DNA of 64,000 bases from Thermoplasmatales archaeon I-plasma (GTDB lineage: Archaea; Thermoplasmatota; Thermoplasmata; Thermoplasmatales; GCA-001856825): NCBI GenBank assembly GCA_001856825.1, contig ATMD01000004.1, positions 234,568-298,567 on the forward strand, in the 5' to 3' direction. The translations under genes were made by a program, and so were the position numbers. The number at the start of each line of letters is the position of its first letter. Positions within the stretch are counted from its first letter, which is position 1. This document shows, in pieces, positions 46,112-54,415 of this stretch. The notes beneath the pieces were generated by a model. The model searched no databases and was not told the origin of the DNA. It worked only from the letters and a program-made list of their open reading frames with translations.

Positions 46112-46608
46112 TAAAGGGCAGGGGTCTTTCCCCAGGAAATGCGACGTCGAGCGTCGTTGTTTGTGACCAGTACATATCACCGCTCGGGGAGATTAGCAGG
46201 GACGGACTAATCACGAGTGGCCCTTGCGAAAACGTAAACATTACCGGCAAGATACTAGCGTTCAAGGGAGGAAGAGGGTCGACGGTAGGATCATATACTT
46301 TCCTGGAACTCAAAAGCAAGAATCTAGCACCCTCCGGACTAATAAACGAGACAGCAGAGCAAATGGTGGTAACCGGTGCAATTATTTCTGAGATCCCGAT
46401 GGTAGACATGGTACCCCTTGACATTTTCTTGCCTGGTGATAGAATATCCATAAATGGAAACACAGGGGAAGTCATTATTGATGGGGTCAAGGAGAAGAGG
46501 GTTGCTACTGTCTATCTCATTCACAAAGGAAAAGTCCTACTCCTAAAGAGATCAGAGAAATGCGACATCTTTCCCTGGACTATACGGTGGAATATCCGGC
46601 TATATTGA
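46108..46608 (+). CDS. Aconitase X small (swivel) subunit fused to the start of a Nudix domain
   Basis: The first about 130 residues are the DUF126/AcnX swivel domain (KGRGLSPGNATSSVVVCDQY, FKGGRGSTVGSYTFLELKSK, DIFLPGDRISINGNTGEVII), the partner of the preceding gene. Without a stop the frame continues into a Nudix opening (RVATVYLIHKGKVLLLKRSE) and then terminates at 46606-46608 because of a frame change at CCC 46573-46575. Start TTG 46108 has a GGTGAT ribosome-binding site 3 nt upstream; the GTG at 46096 is the alternative. The swivel subunit itself appears intact. Confidence 0.8.
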   Translation: MIKGRGLSPGNATSSVVVCDQYISPLGEISRDGLITSGPCENVNITGKILAFKGGRGSTVGSYTFLELKSKNLAPSGLINETAEQMVVTGAIISEIPMVDMVPLDIFLPGDRISINGNTGEVIIDGVKEKRVATVYLIHKGKVLLLKRSEKCDIFPWTIRWNIRLY

Positions 46609-46883
46609 GAAGGGAGAAACTCCGGAACAGACGGCGAGGAGGGGAGATGATCGAAGAATGCGACGTCCACGATGCAGAAATGAAGAGGATGGGCAGGGAG
46701 ATCTACCTAAGAAGTGGCGGTATGCTCTACGTCATCACTCCATTGCTGATGGAATCTAAGACCGACAGGATAAAACTGAACGAGGAAAATTCAGCATATT
46801 CATGGGTAACGGCAGATGAACTTTACAGGCATGAAACTGTCACTAAGTTCAAGGAAACTTTTGGAATGCTAACGGCCAAGTAG
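46577..46883 (+). pseudogene. Remainder of the fused Nudix hydrolase domain, broken by two +1 shifts
   Basis: From 46577 the next frame reads PGLYGGISGYIEKGETPEQT, then after a second extra base in GGGG (46641-46644) the third frame reads EMIEECDVHDAEMKRMGREI and continues to the stop at 46883 (ending ETFGMLTAK). Joined, these give a complete Nudix box G-x5-E-x7-REMIEE with its catalytic glutamates and a normal 125-130 residue domain. Both disruptions are one extra base in a short homopolymer, so either sequencing error or very recent decay would explain them. Confidence 0.7.
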
Positions 46884-46948
46884 GTAGGATGGCGTATGGC
46901 TCTGACGCATTCGGGGAAATCTCCCTTGGCCTAATTACCAAAATACAG

Positions 46949-46959
46949 TATATATATGC
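46949..46959 (+). promoter_or_regulatory. TATA box of asnS
   Basis: GTATATATATG is centred 24 nt before the ATG at 46978. A GAGGTC stretch 3-8 nt before the ATG could add a weak ribosome-binding site. Confidence 0.55.
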
Positions 46960-46977
46960 AGACAAATTGAGGTCAAT

Positions 46978-48264
46978 ATGCACATTAGCGATATTCTGAA
47001 CGATAATCGCGTGGGTCTTGATGTAGAAACGAGAGGGTGGGTCTACAGATCCAGGGAGTCAGGCAAACTCATATTCATGGTAATCAGAGATTCTACTGGA
47101 ATCGTTCAAGTGGTGATAGAGAAGGATGTCGTTTCCCCCGAGGAATTTAGCATGGCAAAGAAGGCGACAATAGAAAGTTCAGTTGAGATTGAGGGCAGGT
47201 GCTTTAAGGAGCAGAAGGCGGTAACAGGATATGAGATACATGCAACAAAAATCAAGATTTACCAGATTGCGGAAAATTTCCCTATAACCAAGGACAAGAG
47301 CGACGAATTCCTGCTTGATATCAGACATTTATGGTTGAGAAGCAGGGAGATGACCGCTGTACTAAAGATGAGGGAGACTGTCCTTGATTCAATTAGGGGT
47401 TTCATGAAGGAAAAGGGATATCACGAAGTTCAGCCTCCAATGTTTGTTGGAGGGATGGTTGAAGGGGGCTCGACCCTTTTCGAGGTACCTTATTTCGGGG
47501 AAAAGGCCTACCTGACACAATCCTCTCAGTTCTACCTCGAAGCATTCATGTACTCGCTCGAGAACGTTTACACCATATCGCCGTCCTTCAGGGCTGAAAA
47601 GTCCAGGACAAGGAGACACGTTACCGAATTCACTCATTACGAAGCGGAGGCCGCGTGGATAGGTAATCAACAGATGATGGACCTAGAGGAGGAAATGGTT
47701 CTCTTCATAATACGTAATCTTCTTGAAACCAACAGGGAAGAACTCGATATTGTGAAGAGGGATGTTTCAAAACTGAAAGCTGTTGAAAAGCCGTTCTACA
47801 GGTACACTTACGAAAAGGTTATAGAAATCGGAAGGGAAAAAGGCCTGCAATTAAGTGATGCAGCCGATCTTGGAGAGAAGGAAGAGAGGACAATAACTGA
47901 AGATTTCGATAAGCCCATATTCGTATACAACTTCCCTATCCAGCTTAAACCATTCTACCATAGGCCAGACCCCGATGACCCGACGCATGTACTGAATCAC
48001 GATCTCCTTGCTCCTGAAGGTTATGGAGAAGTCATAGGAGGGGGGGAAAGGACGTGGAAGAAGGAAGAGCTAATAAGAAGGATGAAGGAAGAGAACCTGA
48101 ACCCGGAAGATTACCAGTGGTATGTGGATTTGCGGAGCTTTGGAAGCGTGCCTCATTCAGGATTTGGCTTGGGGGTTGACAGACTTCTTACATGGCTTAC
48201 TGGACTGGACCACATAAACAAGGTAATTCCGTTCCCAAGGACTATGAGAAGACTGAAACCCTGA
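46978..48264 (+). CDS. asnS: Asparaginyl-tRNA synthetase
   Basis: Class IIb synthetase. N-terminal OB anticodon domain (VETRGWVYRSRESGKLIFMV, about 17-105), then motif 2 SPSFRAEKSRTRRHVTEFTH and motif 3 FGLGVDRLLTWLTGLDHI. PPMFVGGMVEGGSTLFEVPY and the 428-residue length distinguish AsnRS from the closely related AspRS with reasonable certainty. With AsnRS present, GatDE serves only Gln-tRNA formation here. Confidence 0.9.
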   Translation: MHISDILNDNRVGLDVETRGWVYRSRESGKLIFMVIRDSTGIVQVVIEKDVVSPEEFSMAKKATIESSVEIEGRCFKEQKAVTGYEIHATKIKIYQIAENFPITKDKSDEFLLDIRHLWLRSREMTAVLKMRETVLDSIRGFMKEKGYHEVQPPMFVGGMVEGGSTLFEVPYFGEKAYLTQSSQFYLEAFMYSLENVYTISPSFRAEKSRTRRHVTEFTHYEAEAAWIGNQQMMDLEEEMVLFIIRNLLETNREELDIVKRDVSKLKAVEKPFYRYTYEKVIEIGREKGLQLSDAADLGEKEERTITEDFDKPIFVYNFPIQLKPFYHRPDPDDPTHVLNHDLLAPEGYGEVIGGGERTWKKEELIRRMKEENLNPEDYQWYVDLRSFGSVPHSGFGLGVDRLLTWLTGLDHINKVIPFPRTMRRLKP

Positions 48265-48387
48265 CCACCTAGAAGTTGCAGCTTCTTCCTTCATTTCTAA
48301 GAAGAGCTTGAGATTTATATCTGGAATGGCTTCAATGTAGTCAAATTCATCTGATATAATTTTTATTCAAGCTGCATATCATCTTAT

Positions 48388-48636
48388 GTGCGTTGCGTCT
48401 TCGCGGACCTGAAGGATGTCTGCCATTACAAGTATCCAGGTTACAAGTGCATTCAGGAGGAATGCGATATATGGGGCCAATACAATGCTCTTGAGAATGA
48501 ATGCGTGTACCTTGATTCTCATGGGTGCTCTAAACTGAACCTTCTTGCTTGCAAAGGGAAAGACAATTGCGTTTTCTTCAGGGAGTATTTTGAATCACCC
48601 AATGAAATTCTCAGGATAGTTGACAAAACAAAATAA
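48388..48636 (+). CDS. Small cysteine-rich protein
   Basis: 82 residues with eight cysteines and no membrane segment: C3, C12, then YKCIQEECDIWG, ENECVYLDSHGCSKL, and LACKGKDNCVFF. Spacing suggests a metal- or Fe-S-binding minidomain. GTG start at 48388 with a TATA-like AATTTTTATTC about 26-30 nt upstream. Followed 21 nt later by nmd3, which also has Cys4 zinc motifs; any shared role is speculative. Family not recognised. Confidence 0.65.
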   Translation: MRCVFADLKDVCHYKYPGYKCIQEECDIWGQYNALENECVYLDSHGCSKLNLLACKGKDNCVFFREYFESPNEILRIVDKTK

Positions 48637-48656
48637 TTTTACCCAAGTAACAATCA

Positions 48657-49634
48657 GTGACCACGAAATGCATAGTTTGTGGCAAGGAAGTCGATAGATC
48701 TACTATCATTTGCGAAGACTGCAAGAGGGTAACCTCAGCGGACGGCTTCGTAAGGTCTATAAAAATAAAGAGGTGCCCGAATTGCGGTTCAGTCTTCCTT
48801 GGAGGCTGGACAGAAAAATCAGCAAAGGAGGATGATGTGATAACATCAGTCCTGCACGATGTTTTCAGCCTGAGGGAATCTAAATTCCAGGTATCTGGGG
48901 ATGAATACAACAGAAAGGTTACTTTCAATGGGATCTCATCCCAAAATGGGGAGAATAAGGAAGGCCAGTTTTTCCTGCAAACGTCCCTTTCCACATGCCC
49001 TGTATGCACGAAGAAGCTGGGAAACTACTATGAGGCGATTATCCAGTTAAGGGGAGACAGGGGGGAAAGGCTTGATTCCATCCTAGAATTTCTGATAGGT
49101 CTTATTGAAGGATCTCCCTCAAGGGATGTTTTCCTGACAAAAATGGACAGGATCAAGGAAGGGTACGACCTGTACCTTTCTGAAAAGCAGTACGCTCGGG
49201 GTGCTGCAAGGAAAGTCATAGATAGATTCGGAGGAACTTTAAAGGAAACGTCTCACCTTGTAGGAATGAAGAAGGGGACAGAACTTTACAGGATAACTGT
49301 TTCAATAAGGATTCCCAACTTCCAGAAGTCCGACATCCTAGAAATGAAGGACAAACTGTACGTGGTGATGTCCATCAAGGGTGATCTGGTAACGCTTCTG
49401 AAATTTGATGGCAAATCAAGGGAAAAGTTCAAGCTCCAGGATCTCGAGGAATACAAGGTTTACAGAAACGAGGACGATGTGAGGGAGGCGGATGTACTCT
49501 ACAGACAGGGCCATACAGCTTACATACTTGATCCGTTCGACTTCAAGGAACGGGCGGTTGTTTATTCGGATAAGTCAAACAAGGTCAGGGTCATAAAAGT
49601 TGGAGACGAAGTGCTCGCAGTACCAACCAAGTGA
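48657..49634 (+). CDS. nmd3: NMD3-like 50S subunit assembly/export factor homologue
   Basis: Archaeal NMD3-related protein, associated with large-subunit maturation. The N-terminal zinc region has CIVCGKEVDRSTIICEDC and RCPNCGSVFLGG, with a further pair CPVC near residue 114. The central domain includes RGDRGERLDSILEFL and DLYLSEKQYARGAARKVIDR. The C-terminal half (about 225-325) has OB/SH3-like strands. 325 residues; nuclear-export signals of the eukaryotic protein are absent as expected. GTG start at 48657. Confidence 0.85.
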   Translation: MTTKCIVCGKEVDRSTIICEDCKRVTSADGFVRSIKIKRCPNCGSVFLGGWTEKSAKEDDVITSVLHDVFSLRESKFQVSGDEYNRKVTFNGISSQNGENKEGQFFLQTSLSTCPVCTKKLGNYYEAIIQLRGDRGERLDSILEFLIGLIEGSPSRDVFLTKMDRIKEGYDLYLSEKQYARGAARKVIDRFGGTLKETSHLVGMKKGTELYRITVSIRIPNFQKSDILEMKDKLYVVMSIKGDLVTLLKFDGKSREKFKLQDLEEYKVYRNEDDVREADVLYRQGHTAYILDPFDFKERAVVYSDKSNKVRVIKVGDEVLAVPTK

Positions 49635-49790
49635 GAAGAGGCAATATTTACAATCATAGTCATAAGGTGACGTTAATAATCATGTTATTTGACTGGCTCG
49701 AATATTAATGAAACGGGATTCTCAGGCTAGATAATCAACGCTTTCTCGAACTGCTCAAATGAAGTTATGTTCCATTTCAGATTTCTTTTC

Positions 49791-52700
49791 CTACGCTGTT
49801 ATCTTTTCAAGGCTCACTTCCAACTCGAGACCGGAAATGTCCCACTTCTTTCTGGATCCGTTGACCTTTGATGACTCTTCTGCCTGCGTGCTTGCAAGTA
49901 TGTACTCCCTGAACGATGAAAATGCTTCCATCAGCGCTTCGTCACCTTCGACGTGAAGATATATCCTGTCCGTATAATTTAGATTGGCATCCTTCCTCAT
50001 ACTCTGTATCCTCCTGATCATTTCCCTCGCTAGTCCCTCTAGGTAAAGGGACTTATCGAATTCCTTGTAGATGAGAATACTGTTATTTGCTATATCATCT
50101 GAAACGTATCTTTCATCAAGGACTTCCTTTCTTTCCACTTCATTCTCTGTTATCTTCTTGCCCATGACGGTTGTGTGCCCTGATTCTTTAAATTCATTCT
50201 GTCTTTCTTCTGATTCAAACTCCCTTGCCGCTTCGTTAAGGTCCTTTCCGAATATTTTCCCAGTGGCCTTTCTATTTAGGGAGTAGCTGTATTTCAGATA
50301 GGAATTCACGTTTCCTATCACTATGTCCTTGGTATTGAGTTCCTTCTGGATGAGGTAACCAAATTTCTTAACGATATCAGCGTACCTGTAGTCTGTCACC
50401 ACAATCTCCTTCACAGGTCTTCTGAGTATGAGTCCATTCTTCTGCCTTATTCTCCTTCCTGCTTCCACAAGCTCTTTCACCAAATTCATCTCTTCAATCA
50501 CAGAAGCGTCGTACCCTGCCGGCTCCGGGAATGACGACAAGTGGACAGATTCCTCTCCAGTCATTTTCATGTAGAGGTAGTCCGAAAAATACGGCGCGAA
50601 TGGAGCGAGCATTTTTACTATGCTGGTCAGTGCCGTATAGGTAACGAAGTATGAAGACCTCTTTTCGTCCGTTATCTCCCCTCCCCAAAATGTATCCCTT
50701 GACAGTCGAAGGTACCATTGACTCAAGTCCATCACGAGATCCTTTATGCTATCAATTGCAAGATGTGGGTCATATTCGTTCATGTACTTTGTGACGGACG
50801 AGACACATTCGTTGGTTCTGTCGAGCATCCACTTGTCCAGATCGGAGACAACCTTCTCTTCCCTAGGCAGCCATTTATCCAATCTCGCATTCGTCGAGAA
50901 GAGCAAGTAAGAATTGTATATTGTTCCAAGTAGTTTTCTGGAAAATTCAAGTGCAACTTCTTCCGAGAACCTCTTGGTCTTCCAGGGTGGTCCCTGAAAG
51001 AAGAACAGCCTGAGTGAGTCCGTTCCTATTCTGTCCATTATGACCAGTGGATCAACCTGGTCTCCCCTGGACTTGCTCATCTTTTCTCCCTTAGAATTAA
51101 GTACAAATTCCATGACTACTACGTTCTTGTATGCGTTCCTGTCAAATACCAAGGAAGATATGACGTGCAGTGAATAGAACCATCCCCTGGTCTGGTCTAT
51201 AGCTTCTGTTATGAAGTCTACTGGGTTATTTTCCCTGAACAGTTCAGCATTTTCAAATGGGTAGTGAAATTGGGCAAAGAATGCCGATCCTGAGTCGAAC
51301 CACGTATCTATCGGATACGGTTCCCTTACCATCTCCTTCCCGCACTCCTTGCACCTTACCTTGATCTCATCAACCATAGGCCGGTGCAGCTCAAAATATG
51401 GTGGAATGCTTGTAGAATTCTCTATTAGTTCCTTCTTGCTTCCGGGTACGAAAACGTGGTTGTTCTTGCACGTCCAGACTGGCAATGGTGTCCCCCAGAA
51501 TCTGTTTCTAGAAAGTGCCCAGTCCTTCCCTTCCTCCAGAAAATTCCCGAACCTTCCATCCCTTATGTGTTCTGGCTTCCAGTTGACCCTCTTGTTGTAT
51601 TCTACAATCTTGTCCTTTGCCTTTGATACACCGATATACCACGACTCAACGGGGTAGAATATCAGGCGAGTACCACATCTCCAGCAAAAGGGGTAGGTAT
51701 GGGAAGTATTTTCAGTCTTCAGAAGTTGCCTGGATTCCCTCAGATACTCTATTATTTTCTCACTAGCTGCCTGGACATCCATACCTTTCCACGGTGAATC
51801 CAGAGATATCTTGCCCGTATCATCCACAGTTATGTACAACTCCCCGTTCTCCCTTTTTAGAACGACGTAATCATCAGCGCCAAAAGCAGGTGCTGCGTGA
51901 ACTATTCCTGAACCATCCTCCTTTGTGACAAAATCACCCGCTACCACATACAACCCAGTGTTTACCCTGAGATAGGGGATTAACTGCTCATACCTTGTTC
52001 CCACGAGCTGGGACCCCTTTCTGGTTTCCAGTACTTCGTATTTCTTTAGGACAGCCTTCGCCCTTTCCTCTACTATCCATAACTTCTCTCCTCTGTAATC
52101 GACCAGGATATAATTGAAATTGGGGTTGACTGCAAGGTATTCATTTGCGGGGAGTGTCCAGGGGGTAGTAGTCCACACTACGAAGTACTCGTCTTTCCCC
52201 TCTATCTTGAACTTTACGTAAATTGATACGTCATCCACTTCCTTGTAACCCTGTGAAACCTCATGCGCACTCAGGGTAGTTCCGCATCTGGGGCAGTATG
52301 GGGAGATCCTGAAATCCTTGAAAAGGAGCCCCTTCTTGTAAAGCTCCTTAAGCGCCCACCATACGCTTTCTATATACTCGTCCTTCATGGTAACATAGGC
52401 CTTGTCGTAATCTACCCAAAACCCAAGCCTCTTTGATGCCTTCTCCCATATCTTGACGTATTCGAATACGCTTTCCTTGCATAATGCATTGAACTTAGAA
52501 AGACCCATTTTCTCAATTTCAGCCTTGTTCTTTATTCCCAGTCTCTTCTCCACCTCAATCTCGACAGGAAGCCCATGGCAATCCCAGCCAGCGATTCTGG
52601 GGTTTATGTAGAACCCCTTCATTGTCTTGTATCTCAGGAACAGGTCTTTCATTGCTCTTGTCTCTGCGTGCCCTATATGTGGAGGCCCATTCGCAGTTGG

Positions 52701-52859
52701 CGGTCCTTCTACGAAGGAAAACCTGGTCTTCCCCTCGTTCATTTTGAATGATCGCTGCATTATGTCATTTCTTTCCCAGTAATCTGCAACTTCCCTTTCT
52801 ATCTGCAGCGAATCAAATGATTGAGGAACTTCATCCAGCATGAACAACTTTATGTTCAT
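49791..52859 (-). CDS. ileS: Isoleucyl-tRNA synthetase
   Basis: Large class I synthetase of 1022 residues. HIGH motif in ANGPPHIGHAETRAMKD, CP1 editing domain (VVWTTTPWTLPANEYLAVNP), KMSKS loop in NSKGEKMSKSRGDQVDP, and a zinc-binding CRWCGTR-like WRCGTRLIFYPVESWYIGVS. The discrimination from ValRS/LeuRS rests on PPTANGPPHIGHAETRAMKD and YLRVNTGLY context. A second ATG at residue 7 may be the real start. Divergent from the ribosomal protein operon. Confidence 0.95.
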   Translation of the reverse strand: MNIKLFMLDEVPQSFDSLQIEREVADYWERNDIMQRSFKMNEGKTRFSFVEGPPTANGPPHIGHAETRAMKDLFLRYKTMKGFYINPRIAGWDCHGLPVEIEVEKRLGIKNKAEIEKMGLSKFNALCKESVFEYVKIWEKASKRLGFWVDYDKAYVTMKDEYIESVWWALKELYKKGLLFKDFRISPYCPRCGTTLSAHEVSQGYKEVDDVSIYVKFKIEGKDEYFVVWTTTPWTLPANEYLAVNPNFNYILVDYRGEKLWIVEERAKAVLKKYEVLETRKGSQLVGTRYEQLIPYLRVNTGLYVVAGDFVTKEDGSGIVHAAPAFGADDYVVLKRENGELYITVDDTGKISLDSPWKGMDVQAASEKIIEYLRESRQLLKTENTSHTYPFCWRCGTRLIFYPVESWYIGVSKAKDKIVEYNKRVNWKPEHIRDGRFGNFLEEGKDWALSRNRFWGTPLPVWTCKNNHVFVPGSKKELIENSTSIPPYFELHRPMVDEIKVRCKECGKEMVREPYPIDTWFDSGSAFFAQFHYPFENAELFRENNPVDFITEAIDQTRGWFYSLHVISSLVFDRNAYKNVVVMEFVLNSKGEKMSKSRGDQVDPLVIMDRIGTDSLRLFFFQGPPWKTKRFSEEVALEFSRKLLGTIYNSYLLFSTNARLDKWLPREEKVVSDLDKWMLDRTNECVSSVTKYMNEYDPHLAIDSIKDLVMDLSQWYLRLSRDTFWGGEITDEKRSSYFVTYTALTSIVKMLAPFAPYFSDYLYMKMTGEESVHLSSFPEPAGYDASVIEEMNLVKELVEAGRRIRQKNGLILRRPVKEIVVTDYRYADIVKKFGYLIQKELNTKDIVIGNVNSYLKYSYSLNRKATGKIFGKDLNEAAREFESEERQNEFKESGHTTVMGKKITENEVERKEVLDERYVSDDIANNSILIYKEFDKSLYLEGLAREMIRRIQSMRKDANLNYTDRIYLHVEGDEALMEAFSSFREYILASTQAEESSKVNGSRKKWDISGLELEVSLEKITA

Positions 52860-52980
52860 CAGATTGATAATTTTTGTCCAATCGGCAGTCCTGAAGGATT
52901 TTTAGCTTGTTGAAATTTCACAAATCCGTCCTAGACCTGCTCTTTTTCGAGAATTTGAGTCAATTTTCATTGACAAATTC

Positions 52981-52990
52981 TTATATATTC
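52981..52990 (+). promoter_or_regulatory. TATA box of the L44e-S27e-aIF2alpha-Nop10 operon
   Basis: TTATATATTC lies about 40 nt before the TTG at 53025, leaving a leader of about 10-15 nt that carries a GGTGAT ribosome-binding site (53015-53020). This transcript is therefore leadered, unlike many others here. Confidence 0.55.
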
Positions 52991-53024
52991 ATTTCAAATT
53001 CCCTTTGCAACACCGGTGATAAGA

Positions 53025-53312
53025 TTGAAGTTACCTAGAAAGGTTATGAGATATTGCCCTCACTGTAAGAAACATACTCTTCAGGAGATCGAGAGAGTCA
53101 AAAAGAAGAAAGCGAGCGAGCTCAGGAAAGGGCAGAGACGCTTCAGGAGGACAACATCTGGTTATGGAGGTTTCCCAAGGCCAGTTTACGAAGGCAGGGA
53201 GAAACCCACAAAGAGGATCAACATAAGGTACAGATGTCTGGAATGCAAGAAGGCTTACCATACCCCGACTTGGAGGGCAAAGAAGTTTGAACTAGCAGAG
53301 GCTGAGGCATAA
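53025..53312 (+). CDS. rpl44e: 50S ribosomal protein L44e
   Basis: Zinc-binding large-subunit protein: MRYCPHCKKHTLQEIERVKK at the N-terminus and RYRCLECKKAYH at the C-terminus supply the Cys4 set; GYGGFPRPVYEG and PTKRINIRYRC are diagnostic. I choose the TTG at 53025 (MKLPRKVMRYCP) because GGTGAT lies 4 nt upstream; the GTG at 53016 would lie inside that site. Overlapping operon with S27e (stop immediately followed by its ATG). Confidence 0.94.
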   Translation: MKLPRKVMRYCPHCKKHTLQEIERVKKKKASELRKGQRRFRRTTSGYGGFPRPVYEGREKPTKRINIRYRCLECKKAYHTPTWRAKKFELAEAEA

Positions 53313-53501
53313 ATGACTACCAAGATAAAGGGAATGGACAAATCGTTCATCAAGGTTAAATGCCCTGATTGCGGAACAGAGACTATTACTTATGCAAGGG
53401 GATCTACAGAAGTGAAGTGCCCCGTTTGCAATACCGTTCTTGCTAAACCGACAGGTGGAAAGTTCGAGATAAACGGACAGATTGTCGGAGAATTCAAATG
53501 A
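53313..53501 (+). CDS. rps27e: 30S ribosomal protein S27e
   Basis: 62-residue zinc-ribbon ribosomal protein with VKCPDCGTETITYARGSTEV and KCPVCNTVLAKPTGGKFEI, the exact S27e arrangement. The ATG follows the L44e stop directly, and the aIF2-alpha ATG overlaps its stop by 4 nt. Confidence 0.95.
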   Translation: MTTKIKGMDKSFIKVKCPDCGTETITYARGSTEVKCPVCNTVLAKPTGGKFEINGQIVGEFK

Positions 53502-54253
53502 AGAAGAGGGACCCAGAGATTGGAGATCTCGTCGTTTGTACAGTAAAGGACGTCAGGGATTTTGGAGTGGTCTGCAGCCTGGACGAATATAAGGGAAAGG
53601 AAGGTTTCATCCATATTACTGAGGTTTCCTCCGGTTGGATCAAGTACATCAGGGATTACGTGAGGGAAGGGAAGAGAATCGTATGCAAGGTATTGGATGC
53701 AAATCCCTCTAGAGGCAGGTTTGATCTATCTCTCCGGAGGGTAAATGATCACCAGAGGAGGGAGAAGCTTAAAGAGTGGAAGAATGAGCAGAGGGCTGAG
53801 AAAATTCTCGAGAATCTCTCAAACCAGTTTCCCGGCAAAATAGAAAAGAACGCAGCAGAAGTGCTGGAAGAGAAGTTCGGCACCCTTGCAGATGCTTTAG
53901 ATTTCGCTGCTGCTGAACCGGAACAATTCCTCAGCGACTTAAACAACAAGGAATGGGCATCCATAATATTAGGATACGCTAAAGAGAACCTGAAGCCACC
54001 GATGGCAGAGGTAAGGGGCACAATAAAACTGAAACATAACTCCGGAGACGGTATAGACATCATAAAGAAGGCGCTTCAAGTCGGAGAGAGGGATGGGATA
54101 ACAATCACATATCTGGGGGCGCCGCAGTACAGGATAATTTCTCAGGCAGATGACATGAAGATGGCAGAGGAGAACATGAAGAAGAGCGGAGAGGAAATAA
54201 TAGCCTACCTCAAGAAGCACGGTGGGGTTGGAGAGGGACCAGTGAAAGAGTGA
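53498..54253 (+). CDS. eif2a: Translation initiation factor aIF2, alpha subunit
   Basis: S1/OB domain at the N-terminus (GDLVVCTVKDVRDFGVVCSL, GFIHITEVSSGWIKYIRDYV), a central helical domain, and a C-terminal ferredoxin-like domain (ISQADDMKMAEENMKKSGEE). 251 residues. The position between S27e and Nop10 is the classic archaeal order. aIF2 delivers initiator Met-tRNA and protects mRNA 5' ends. Confidence 0.95.
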   Translation: MKKRDPEIGDLVVCTVKDVRDFGVVCSLDEYKGKEGFIHITEVSSGWIKYIRDYVREGKRIVCKVLDANPSRGRFDLSLRRVNDHQRREKLKEWKNEQRAEKILENLSNQFPGKIEKNAAEVLEEKFGTLADALDFAAAEPEQFLSDLNNKEWASIILGYAKENLKPPMAEVRGTIKLKHNSGDGIDIIKKALQVGERDGITITYLGAPQYRIISQADDMKMAEENMKKSGEEIIAYLKKHGGVGEGPVKE

Positions 54254-54411
54254 AGACCCTAATCTTCAAATGCACAGTTTGCGGTACATACACCATGGAA
54301 TACAAGTGTCCTAAATGTGGCTCACCTACAATTTCGACTATACCCCCGAGATTCTCCCCGCAGGACAGGTACGGAAAGTACAGAATGAGAATGTTATATG
54401 GAAAGGAGTGA
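54250..54411 (+). CDS. nop10: Nop10, H/ACA ribonucleoprotein protein
   Basis: 53-residue protein too short for routine gene calling, found by translating the gap. It reads CTVCGTYTMEYKCPKCGSPT (zinc ribbon, Cys4) followed by IPPRFSPQDRYGKYRMRMLY, the Nop10 signature. Partner of Cbf5 (58285-59142) in H/ACA pseudouridylation particles. GTG start overlaps the aIF2-alpha stop by GTGA. Confidence 0.93.
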   Translation: MKTLIFKCTVCGTYTMEYKCPKCGSPTISTIPPRFSPQDRYGKYRMRMLYGKE

Positions 54412-54415
54412 AAAT

